Below, piece by piece: positions 42,321 to 50,190 of a DNA stretch of 64,000 nt. Made by a program: the position numbers and the translations under genes. The stretch is from Winogradskyella vincentii. GTDB taxonomy: Bacteria > Bacteroidota > Bacteroidia > Flavobacteriales > Flavobacteriaceae. The stretch spans positions 639,125-703,124 of the forward strand of contig NZ_JAIUJS010000001.1 in the NCBI RefSeq assembly GCF_020166345.1, read 5' to 3'. Each line of letters starts with the position of its first letter. The first letter of the stretch is position 1. Under the pieces are notes generated by a model. It ran no database searches. It saw nothing but the letters and a program-made list of their open reading frames with translations, and was not told the origin of the DNA.

Positions 42321-43967
42321 TTAGCAATTATTTTTATAAAAATCAACCAGTTGTTGAGTTGACGCATCGTGAAGATTGGCAACTGAATCATTATTCAGCT
42401 CCTTTAATATGGTTTTAGCAAGCTGTTTTCCTAATTCTACACCAAATTGATCGTAACTGTAAATATTCCAAATTATGCCTTGAACAAAGATTTTATGTTC
42501 ATACATCGCTATTAGTTTACCCAGGCTTTCTGGTGTAAGTTTATTAATTAGTATAGAAGTTGTAGGTTTATTGCCTTCAAATATTTTAAATGGAAGTAGT
42601 TCTTTTATTTTATCATCAGACAAACTTTGCCCTTCTAATTCTGCCAATACTTCTTTTTCATTTTTACCATTCATTAATGCTTCTGTCTGAGCAAAGTAAT
42701 TTGACATAAGCTTATCATGGTGATCTGAATTTCCATGTAAGGATTTTACAAATCCAATAAAATCAGCAGGAATTAGTTTTGTCCCTTGATGTATTAATTG
42801 AAAAAATGCATGTTGAGAATTAGTACCTGGTTCACCCCAAATTATAGTCCCTGTTTGATATGTTACAGGATTACCTGATCTATCAACACTTTTCCCATTA
42901 CTCTCCATTATCCCTTGTTGCAAATAGGTAGCAAATTGATTTAAATATTGTGTGTAAGGAATTATTGCCTCACTTTCTGCATTGAAAAAATTATTATACC
43001 ACACCGTTAGTAGAGCAGAGATAACAGGTATGTTCTGATTGAAATTCGCTGTTTTAAAATGATTGTCCATTTTATAGGCACCATCTAAAAGGCTTTCATA
43101 ATTCTCATAGCCTAGAGCTAAACTAATAGACAAACCAACTGCACTCCAAAGTGAAAAACGACCACCAACCCAATCTTTCATTGGAAATATATTGTTTTCG
43201 TTTATACCAAACGCCTTGACACTGTCTATGTTTGTAGAAACTGCAACAAAATGATTGGCCACTGCCTCTTGAGGTAAAGACTCTAAAAACCATGATCTAA
43301 TTGAATTTGCATTAGATAAAGTTTCCTGAGTGGTAAATGTTTTGGAAACAATAACAAATAATGTGGTTTCTGGATTTAGGTTTTTTATAATCTCTTTGTG
43401 ATGATCTCCGTCTACATTACTTACGAAGTGAGTGTTTAAATGATTTTTGTAAAACTGCAAAGCATCTACAACCATAGCTGGTCCCAGATCAGATCCTCCA
43501 ATACCAATATTAACTACGTCCGTAATCGCTTTACCGGTAAATCCTTTATGCTCTCCAGAGGACACAGAATTCGTAAACTCCTTTATTTTCTGCTTTACTT
43601 CAAAAACACCAGGTATTACATTAGCCCCTTCTACAAATGCTTCTGAATCTTTACTACTTCTTAAGGCTGTATGTAAAACAGCCCTTCCCTCAGTTGCGTT
43701 TATAATATCTCCTCCAAAATATTTTGATATTGCATCTTTTAAGTCAACTTCATTTGCTAAATCGGTTAAAAGATTTAAAGTTTCCTGAGTAACTCTATTT
43801 TTTGAAAAATCTACATAAAAATCTTCCCATTGAATCGTTAAATCTTTTGCTCTGTTGGGATCAGCCTCAAACAAATCTCTTAAATGTCTGTGCTCTATAT
43901 TTTTAAAATGCAATTGTAGTTTATTCCATGACTTCGTAGAAGTCGGGTTGGTTGATTTTAATGCCAT
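42321..43967 (-). CDS. pgi: Glucose-6-phosphate isomerase
   Basis: The 548-aa protein has the PGI signatures: DVVNIGIGGSDLGPAMVVDAL, SKTFTTQETLSNANSIRSW, KDWVGGRFSLWSAVGLS and GEPGTNSQHAFFQLIHQGTKLIPADFIGF (split), with the catalytic Glu and His. It interconverts glucose-6-phosphate and fructose-6-phosphate. The ATG is 3 bp behind the M23 peptidase stop, so the two share an operon. Confidence 0.97.
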   Translation of the reverse strand: MALKSTNPTSTKSWNKLQLHFKNIEHRHLRDLFEADPNRAKDLTIQWEDFYVDFSKNRVTQETLNLLTDLANEVDLKDAISKYFGGDIINATEGRAVLHTALRSSKDSEAFVEGANVIPGVFEVKQKIKEFTNSVSSGEHKGFTGKAITDVVNIGIGGSDLGPAMVVDALQFYKNHLNTHFVSNVDGDHHKEIIKNLNPETTLFVIVSKTFTTQETLSNANSIRSWFLESLPQEAVANHFVAVSTNIDSVKAFGINENNIFPMKDWVGGRFSLWSAVGLSISLALGYENYESLLDGAYKMDNHFKTANFNQNIPVISALLTVWYNNFFNAESEAIIPYTQYLNQFATYLQQGIMESNGKSVDRSGNPVTYQTGTIIWGEPGTNSQHAFFQLIHQGTKLIPADFIGFVKSLHGNSDHHDKLMSNYFAQTEALMNGKNEKEVLAELEGQSLSDDKIKELLPFKIFEGNKPTTSILINKLTPESLGKLIAMYEHKIFVQGIIWNIYSYDQFGVELGKQLAKTILKELNNDSVANLHDASTQQLVDFYKNNC

Positions 43968-43970
43968 GAT

Positions 43971-45266
43971 TTATAAAATTGGATCTACAGTAATTGTTGT
44001 TTCAACTTTCTTAGGTTCTGCTTCTAAGAAGAAAATATTATCCAATTGCTGTTTAATAGGTTTAATATGTTCTAAAAATCTTATTTTAAGACTATCTGAT
44101 ATCGGTTTTGCTTCAGGTAATTTTTGTTTAAAAGGATCTACTTGCCTTCCATTTTTCCAGAAGCGATAACAAACATGTGGACCACCTGTATTTCCTGTCA
44201 TTCCAACAAGGCCAATAACATCGCCTTGCTTCACAAATTCACCTTTTTTTACTGTTTGCCTACTCATATGCAAGTATTGTGTAGTATAGGTGTCGTTATG
44301 TCGAATTTTGACGTACTTACCGTTACCACCTCGTCTGGTAGATTCTATTACAGTTCCATTTGCTGTAGCCATAATTGGTGTTCCTACTGGTGCAGCAAAA
44401 TCAGTACCCTTATGAGGTCTAACTCTATTACCATAATACGCAATACGACGTTTTAAATTATAGCGTGAAGAAAGTCGACCAAATTTAACAGGCATTTTTA
44501 AAAAGGCACGTCTTAAATTTTTTGCTTTTTCATTAAAATAGTCCTTAATCCCTTTTATAGAATCAGTTACAAACTCAAAAGCATATAGTGAATCTCCATT
44601 GTGTTCAAAATAAGCGGCTTTTACATCATGCACTCCTGCATAAATAGAATCTGAAATATATTTATCTGTATAAATTACCTTAAATCGATCACCTTTTTGT
44701 AGCCTTCTAAAATCGATTGTCCAAGCGTAAATATCATCAGCCATTTTATATGCCAATACTTGGCTAATACCTTTTTGCTCAAGAGTTTCTGAGATATTGT
44801 TCTCTATTACTCCTGTGGCAGTTTTCTCAACGTAAGTAATTGGTTTTTTGCTGGTGTAGGCTTCAATTGAATCCTTAAAATTTATCACAACATAATCTTC
44901 AATATTAGGTTGATAAATAAATGTAGAAGGAATCTCAAGGCTATCTTTAGAACAAAGCAAAGTATATGGTTTACCAGGTATTAATCTTCTTGTAATATCA
45001 AAAGTGTCCTTAGCTTTTTCTGCAATCTCAAAAATCTTAGGATAACCTATTTTATTACGACCAAGTATTTCACCAAAACTATCCCCTTTTCTTATGGTAT
45101 CACGCTTTACAACATAGTCATTAAGATTAAATCCAAACTCTAGAACCTTCTCTTCTACGACTATTTCAGCGATATCTTTTTTGTTGTCTATTGCAGAATC
45201 TTCATTCTTACAATTAAATAGAACTAATGCTATTCCGGCTAATGCTACTAATCGTTTAAATTGCAT
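43971..45266 (-). CDS. M23 family (LytM/Glu-Gly-Gly) metallopeptidase lipoprotein
   Basis: The protein is 431 aa from ATG 45266 (MQFKRLVALAGIALVLFNC, lipobox at the end); an ATG 9 bp upstream is also possible. LytM domain motifs are HKGTDFAAPVGTPIMATANG and TTQYLHMSR, which supply the zinc ligands His, Asp and the H-x-H pair. An upstream opacity-associated-like section (GDSFGEILGRNKIGY) resembles other flavobacterial cell-wall hydrolases (OapA/NlpD-like). It probably hydrolyses peptidoglycan or sits near a cell-division regulator. Confidence 0.88.
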   Translation of the reverse strand: MQFKRLVALAGIALVLFNCKNEDSAIDNKKDIAEIVVEEKVLEFGFNLNDYVVKRDTIRKGDSFGEILGRNKIGYPKIFEIAEKAKDTFDITRRLIPGKPYTLLCSKDSLEIPSTFIYQPNIEDYVVINFKDSIEAYTSKKPITYVEKTATGVIENNISETLEQKGISQVLAYKMADDIYAWTIDFRRLQKGDRFKVIYTDKYISDSIYAGVHDVKAAYFEHNGDSLYAFEFVTDSIKGIKDYFNEKAKNLRRAFLKMPVKFGRLSSRYNLKRRIAYYGNRVRPHKGTDFAAPVGTPIMATANGTVIESTRRGGNGKYVKIRHNDTYTTQYLHMSRQTVKKGEFVKQGDVIGLVGMTGNTGGPHVCYRFWKNGRQVDPFKQKLPEAKPISDSLKIRFLEHIKPIKQQLDNIFFLEAEPKKVETTITVDPIL

Positions 45267-45275
45267 TAAGTGCAC

Positions 45276-46211
45276 TTATTTTATATTGTTTCCCCAATTT
45301 TTTAATTCTTCTTCGGTCCATAAATCTGGGAAGAAAATTCTTCTTTGATATTTTGGATGCATATATTTTTTCCAATCACTTCCTCCTGTTGCTTCTCCAT
45401 CACCAATACCACTTTCTATATAATGTACCGCAGCGTTATAATGAGCCATTACCCATTTGACGTTTACGGTATAATCATAGTGCCTCATGGCTTTAACAAG
45501 ATCTTCATCATTCTGATCTTCTTCTGGCAACTCCTTAAAACGTGTCCAAAGATTTTTGGTGTTATACTTTTCCATAAATCTCAGAAACTCGTCTTTATAA
45601 CGACGCTCAAAATTAATTAAAAGTGTGGATTTTTTACCTGTTTTATGATCTTTTCCTGCGGCTTGCCAATAAAGATGCTCAAAGGCGTGAGTATAAGGTG
45701 TATCTCTATTAATTGTAGATCTAAATCGGTAATCAATTAGATTGATTAATTCAGTAGACGCAAATTCAATAAATCTATATTGTGCACTTTGAAAGCCACT
45801 TGCTGGCGTAAGCGTATATCTAAACTTCATATACTGCTCTACTTCCATACCCTCCCTCATAATGTTAAATGATGTAGTAAGCATATCAAAATATCGACTA
45901 ATGCGCATAATCTTATTCTCAAAATAAGCTACATCTAAATTTTCTTTTTCTGCAACTTGGTTAATCTCCCAAAGAATCATCTTGAAAATAAGTTCATTAA
46001 TCTGATGATATGCTATAAACACCATTTCATCAGGCAAAGTAGTTCTCTGAATCTGAAGGTTTAAAAGAGCGTCTGTTTGTATATAGTCCCAATATGTAAT
46101 CGGCTTGCTATATAGCAAGCCGTATAAATGGTCATCTGTGTCTTGATCTATTTTCTCGTACTTCTCTTGAAGTTGCTTTATTATATCGTCGTAATTGGGT
46201 TGGTCTTCCAT
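45276..46211 (-). CDS. Tryptophan 2,3-dioxygenase
   Basis: The 311-aa haem enzyme contains DALLNLQIQRTTLPDEMVFIAYHQINELIFKMIL, shown here in part, then FEHLYWQAAGKDHKTGKKS and NVKWVMAHYNAAVHYI; the conserved histidines fit the haem- and substrate-binding sites. It opens L-tryptophan to N-formylkynurenine. It stands with the hpd/hmgA genes nearby, giving a cluster for aromatic amino-acid breakdown, and is co-oriented with DUF3108 upstream by 3 bp. Confidence 0.88.
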   Translation of the reverse strand: MEDQPNYDDIIKQLQEKYEKIDQDTDDHLYGLLYSKPITYWDYIQTDALLNLQIQRTTLPDEMVFIAYHQINELIFKMILWEINQVAEKENLDVAYFENKIMRISRYFDMLTTSFNIMREGMEVEQYMKFRYTLTPASGFQSAQYRFIEFASTELINLIDYRFRSTINRDTPYTHAFEHLYWQAAGKDHKTGKKSTLLINFERRYKDEFLRFMEKYNTKNLWTRFKELPEEDQNDEDLVKAMRHYDYTVNVKWVMAHYNAAVHYIESGIGDGEATGGSDWKKYMHPKYQRRIFFPDLWTEEELKNWGNNIK

Positions 46212-46214
46212 AAT

Positions 46215-47009
46215 TTAATCGTCAATTTCTAGCTGAAAAGAATGCTTTAGTCCTTTAAATGCTTCTAAATCTGCTCTTAAAGAACCTATAGCAAGGTCTG
46301 CCTTAATTTTTAAAGGAATTTTATTTTTATCGGCACTTACCCAAAGTGTTAAGCTTTCCTCCTCTTTAAAAACCCGTCCTGCCATTACATATGGTCTAAA
46401 CTTTAATGTCTTTACTTTCACCCTTGATCCATTAATCTCAGTTTTAATGCTTTCCCTTCCTAAATATTTAAGTTTAAAACCATAGTTCTCTTCATCAAAA
46501 AACATTGTAGTTTTAATTTCATCACCTTCTTTTAGCGCATCAATATCAATGTTATTTCTAAGGTAATAATACATTGACACCATATCCTGGACATCACGTT
46601 CAGTAGTTATGGTTGTAACTTTTTTCCTTTTTTTGTTATTGACAATTGCCTTTTGTTCTTGATGGTTAAAGTTGATTTCGATATCCTTTGTATGACCACC
46701 TTCATCAATTTTTCTAATGAATTTGTAAGGTGCGCCTGTATTTTTATCAAAATAACTCTCATAGCGATCCCTAACTTTAAAGAAAGCATTGATTAATCCA
46801 GTGGTTTTACCCTTACCAACAACATGGAAAACAGGCTTACCATCTAATACCTTTTCATCTATTTTTAAAGTTGCTTCACCAGCCTTTAACCAGCCACTAT
46901 AACTCATCTTAAATTTAAACCATTCTCCTTTTTGGAAAGCAGTATCCTTCTGGACTCCAGGCGTTCCCAGCCCAGCAAAAAATAATAATATTACAAAAAT
47001 ATATTTCAT
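46215..47009 (-). CDS. DUF3108 secreted protein
   Basis: The protein is 264 aa from ATG 47009 (MKYIFVILLFFAGLGTPGVQ), a signal peptide. The mature part has GEWFKFKMSYSGWLKAGEATLKI and later TTMFFDEENYGFKLKYLGRE, typical of DUF3108 beta-rich envelope proteins. The longer start at 47045 is rejected because it would lose the signal peptide. Function unknown; it is the first gene of the operon DUF3108-TDO-M23-pgi. A roughly 105-nt leader with two palindromic hairpins precedes it. Confidence 0.75.
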   Translation of the reverse strand: MKYIFVILLFFAGLGTPGVQKDTAFQKGEWFKFKMSYSGWLKAGEATLKIDEKVLDGKPVFHVVGKGKTTGLINAFFKVRDRYESYFDKNTGAPYKFIRKIDEGGHTKDIEINFNHQEQKAIVNNKKRKKVTTITTERDVQDMVSMYYYLRNNIDIDALKEGDEIKTTMFFDEENYGFKLKYLGRESIKTEINGSRVKVKTLKFRPYVMAGRVFKEEESLTLWVSADKNKIPLKIKADLAIGSLRADLEAFKGLKHSFQLEIDD

Positions 47010-47035
47010 AACTCTTCTAGTGTAAATGTAAATAA

Positions 47036-47058
47036 TGTAACACATTATATGTGTTACA
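47036..47058 (-). repeat. Inverted repeat (10-bp arms) in the DUF3108 leader
   Basis: TGTAACACAT, spacer TAT, ATGTGTTACA is a perfect inverted repeat 27 bp before the DUF3108 ATG. A second perfect hairpin (AAACTAG, loop TTT, CTAGTTT) is at 47076-47092. Both lie in the predicted transcript. They may be a protein-binding operator, an RNA element, or (less likely, as the T run is poor) a terminator of the hpd operon. Confidence 0.5.
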
Positions 47059-47120
47059 GTTATCTTAATAAATCCAAACTAGTTTCTAGTTTACATTAAG
47101 GGTATTTACAATTACTATTC

Positions 47121-47152
47121 CAAAAGTATTAAATCATAAAAACACATCCCAA
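47121..47152 (-). promoter_or_regulatory. Promoter of the DUF3108-TDO operon
   Basis: Read on the minus strand, TTG (47152-47150) and TACTTTTG (47128-47121) are separated by 21 bp, an acceptable Bacteroidetes spacing. Transcription would start near 47114, about 105 bp upstream of the start codon. Confidence 0.5.
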
Positions 47153-47180
47153 TAACGAACATGAAAAAGAGAATATTATC

Positions 47181-48341
47181 TTAAAGTGTTCCTCTTTTTG
47201 CTTGCTCTCTCTCAATAGACTCGAAAAGTGCTTTAAAATTACCAGCTCCAAACCCCTTTGCTCCCATACGCTGAATAATTTCGAAGAATAAGGTAGGCCT
47301 ATCTTCCACTGGCTTTGTGAAAATTTGCAACAGATACCCTTCTTCATCTGCATCTACCAATATTGAAAGCTTTTGAAGTTCTTTAATGTCTTCTTTCATC
47401 ATTTCCATATGAACACCTAATCTTTCAGGTATCATATCATAATATGACTGTGGAGGCGGTGGTAAAAACTCTACACCACGAGCCTTAAGCTGTGCTACGG
47501 TTTTGATAATATCATCCGTTGCCACTGCGATATGCTGTACACCAGAATCTTCATAAAAATCAAGATACTCCTCAATCTGTGATTTTTTGGCTGCCTTTGC
47601 AGGTTCATTAATTGGAAACTTTATCCTGCCATTACCATTACTCATAACCTTGCTCATTAATGCCGAGTACTCGGTATGAATTTGCTTGTCATCAAAAGAT
47701 AAGAAGTTTACAAACCCCATAACATCCTCATACCATTTAACCCATTTATTCATTTGGCCCCAACCGACATTACCTACCATATGGTCAATATATTTTAGAC
47801 CAACTGGTTCAGGATTATAATCACTTTTCCATTCTACAAAGCCCGGCATAAAAACACCATTATAGTTTTTACGTTCAACAAACATGTGAACAGTTTCTCC
47901 ATATGTATATATTCCCGATCTTACAACTTCTCCATATTCATCCTTTTCTACTACAGGTTCCATATAAGACGTAGCACCTCGCTTTATTGTTTCCTCATAT
48001 GATTTTCTTGCATCATCAACCCAAAGTGCAATTACTTTAACTCCATCACCGTGTTTTACAATATGATTGTTTATTGGAGATTGACTATTTAGAGGTGTTG
48101 TAAGTACAAGTCTTATTTTATCTTGTTTTAAGACGTAGCTCACGGAATCTTTAGATCCGGTTTCTAATCCTTTATAGGCATATGACTGAAATCCAAATGC
48201 GGTTTTGTAAAAATGTGCTGATTGTTTTGCATTGCCAACATAAAATTCAACATAGTCCGTCCCTAAAAGAGGCAAAAAATCTTGAGCCTCATCAAATATT
48301 TTTTCTAAGCCGTAGTTAACGCTTTTAACTTCTTTTGCCAT
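47181..48341 (-). CDS. hpd: 4-hydroxyphenylpyruvate dioxygenase
   Basis: The 386-aa vicinal-oxygen-chelate enzyme has two glyoxalase-like halves; the iron ligands are His in LKYIDHMVGNV, His in SGVQHIAVATDDI and Glu near the C-terminal. QSYYDMIPERLG and EGYLLQIFTKPVEDRPT are typical. It forms homogentisate from 4-hydroxyphenylpyruvate. It is 4 bp behind the CCC-motif gene, with hmgA beyond. The last gene of that group ends at 47181. Confidence 0.95.
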   Translation of the reverse strand: MAKEVKSVNYGLEKIFDEAQDFLPLLGTDYVEFYVGNAKQSAHFYKTAFGFQSYAYKGLETGSKDSVSYVLKQDKIRLVLTTPLNSQSPINNHIVKHGDGVKVIALWVDDARKSYEETIKRGATSYMEPVVEKDEYGEVVRSGIYTYGETVHMFVERKNYNGVFMPGFVEWKSDYNPEPVGLKYIDHMVGNVGWGQMNKWVKWYEDVMGFVNFLSFDDKQIHTEYSALMSKVMSNGNGRIKFPINEPAKAAKKSQIEEYLDFYEDSGVQHIAVATDDIIKTVAQLKARGVEFLPPPPQSYYDMIPERLGVHMEMMKEDIKELQKLSILVDADEEGYLLQIFTKPVEDRPTLFFEIIQRMGAKGFGAGNFKALFESIEREQAKRGTL

Positions 48342-48345
48342 AATA

Positions 48346-48837
48346 TTAATTAATTTCTTGTTCTATTTCTACTGATTTATCTTCAATTAAAGCATCTATA
48401 TTCACCGAATCTTGTTCTTCTTCTAAATAGTATTCTTCCTCACTAGTTTCCGTTGAATCGATTTCGAATTCATAATCGTAATAACCATCTGAACTGGTAT
48501 TATTTCGAATTTCATCAAAAATTTCCGAAGACAACATTGTCCCATAAAAAGCAATTATGCCTATAGAAATTAAAACCACAAAACCATTGATTACAATGCC
48601 TATTATATTTAAGATTTTTGCTGTGTTTACATTACTTGCAGATTGCTGTGAAAATGCTTCTGGATTTTGTCTATACTCTTTTAAACTTCTATTTGCAGAA
48701 ATCAAACCAACAATTGCCAACACTAATGGAATAATGGCCGTAATACCATAACAACAACAACCTGCTATTCCTAAAACAAGTGATAAAATTCCTAGTACAA
48801 GTGCTAATGGATCTGCTGCTAACTTACTATTATTCAT
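48346..48837 (-). CDS. CCC-motif membrane protein
   Basis: The 163-aa protein has two hydrophobic segments (LALVLGILSLVLGIAGCCCYGITAIIPLVLAIVGLIS and NIIGIVINGFVVLISIGIIAFYG, both longer than the quotes allow me to show) and an acidic C-terminal tail (EEEYYLEEEQDSVNI). GCCCYG is the defining CCC motif of this flavobacterial family of unknown function. It is inserted between hmgA and hpd with gaps of 4 and 21 bp, which suggests an operon and possibly an envelope role linked to aromatic breakdown. Confidence 0.72.
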   Translation of the reverse strand: MNNSKLAADPLALVLGILSLVLGIAGCCCYGITAIIPLVLAIVGLISANRSLKEYRQNPEAFSQQSASNVNTAKILNIIGIVINGFVVLISIGIIAFYGTMLSSEIFDEIRNNTSSDGYYDYEFEIDSTETSEEEYYLEEEQDSVNIDALIEDKSVEIEQEIN

Positions 48838-48858
48838 AAATTTTTAAATTGAATTTAT

Positions 48859-50016
48859 TTATTCTAACCAAGACTTAAAGTAATCTTCATCGGCTATTTT
48901 TAGAGCTTCCTCAGTCACTTTTAAGGGTTTAAAAGTATCTACCATAACAGCTAATTCATCAGTTTTTACTTTGCCAATACTTCTTTCCATCGCACCAGGA
49001 TGAGGACCATGCGGTATTCCTGCAGGATGCAATGAAACATGACCTGCTTCAATATCGTTTCTACTCATAAAATCACCATCTACATAGTAAAGTACCTCAT
49101 CACTATCTATATTGCTATGATTATATGGAGCAGGAACCGCTAATGGATGATAATCATATAGCCTAGGCACAAAACTACAAACCACAAATGCATCTGTTTC
49201 AAAAGTTTGGTGCACTGGTGGTGGTTGGTGTACTCTTCCGGTTATTGGTTCGAAATCATGAATTGAAAATGCATAAGGATAGTTATAACCATCATAACCT
49301 ATCACATCAAATGGATGGGACGCATAAACCATTTCTATGATTTCATCTTGTTTTTTAATTTTTATTAAAAAGTCACCTGATTCATTATATGTCTCTAGTT
49401 CTTGTGGCTGACGTAAATCTCTTTCACAAAACGGAGAATGTTCTAACAATTGGCCAAACCAATTACGATAGCGCTTTGGTGTATAAATAGGCCTATAGGA
49501 TTCTACAATAAACAATCTGTTGTCTTCTGTATCAAAATCCATTTTATAAATAATACCTCTCGGCACTAAAAGATAATCTCCATACTTAAAATCTAGATTA
49601 CCCAACATGGTTCTTAATTTCCCAGTTCCCTTATGAACAAAAATGAGTTCGTCTGCATCCGTGTTTTTATAAAAATAATCTCTTGTAGATTCTTTTGGTG
49701 CAGCTAAAATGATATTGCAGTCGCTATTGGTTAGAACAGTTTTTCTACTATCTAGATAATCATTCTCAGGTTTAACTTTGAATCCATGTAAACGATAAGA
49801 TTGCATATTGTTGGCTTTAGCCACTTTTGGAGCCACACTATATTGAGATCTAATCTCTTTAACCTGAGTTGGCCTTTGTTCGTGGTAACTATTTGTAGAC
49901 ATTCCATCGAATCCTATGGTACCGAACAACTGCTCGTAATAAAAGTCACCATTCGGTTTTTTAAATTGGGTATGTCTTTTTGGTGGAATTTTTCCAAGTT
50001 TATGATAAAACGGCAT
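48859..50016 (-). CDS. hmgA: Homogentisate 1,2-dioxygenase
   Basis: The 385-aa cupin-fold enzyme begins MPFYHKLGKIPPKRHTQFKKPNG and contains the iron-binding region GHVSLHPAGIPHGPHPGAMERS and the preceding conserved VHQTFETDAFVVCSF. It opens the ring of homogentisate to maleylacetoacetate. With hpd downstream it covers tyrosine breakdown; maleylacetoacetate isomerase and fumarylacetoacetase are not in the window. Confidence 0.94.
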   Translation of the reverse strand: MPFYHKLGKIPPKRHTQFKKPNGDFYYEQLFGTIGFDGMSTNSYHEQRPTQVKEIRSQYSVAPKVAKANNMQSYRLHGFKVKPENDYLDSRKTVLTNSDCNIILAAPKESTRDYFYKNTDADELIFVHKGTGKLRTMLGNLDFKYGDYLLVPRGIIYKMDFDTEDNRLFIVESYRPIYTPKRYRNWFGQLLEHSPFCERDLRQPQELETYNESGDFLIKIKKQDEIIEMVYASHPFDVIGYDGYNYPYAFSIHDFEPITGRVHQPPPVHQTFETDAFVVCSFVPRLYDYHPLAVPAPYNHSNIDSDEVLYYVDGDFMSRNDIEAGHVSLHPAGIPHGPHPGAMERSIGKVKTDELAVMVDTFKPLKVTEEALKIADEDYFKSWLE

Positions 50017-50097
50017 TTCTTTTGGTTTAAAAATTGAATTAATTATACACTGAAACGTGTAAACTATACAGTCTTAAAGGTACAAAAAATGCATATC

Positions 50098-50155
50098 TAT
50101 TCTGGGTTCCTTTTTATTAGGAAATGTAAGTGAAGTTTAATATCTGCCCAGAATA
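50098..50155 (-). repeat. Long inverted repeat with nested stem upstream of hmgA
   Basis: TATTCTGGG (50098-50106) is complementary to CCCAGAATA (50147-50155), with a nested TTCC/GGAA stem inside the 40-nt loop. On the minus strand it is followed by GATATGCATTTTTTG. It could be the terminator of the patatin gene or a structured leader element of hmgA. Confidence 0.4.
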
Positions 50156-50190
50156 CTATCATACTGATGTAAAGTTGAGAATTTTTAATT

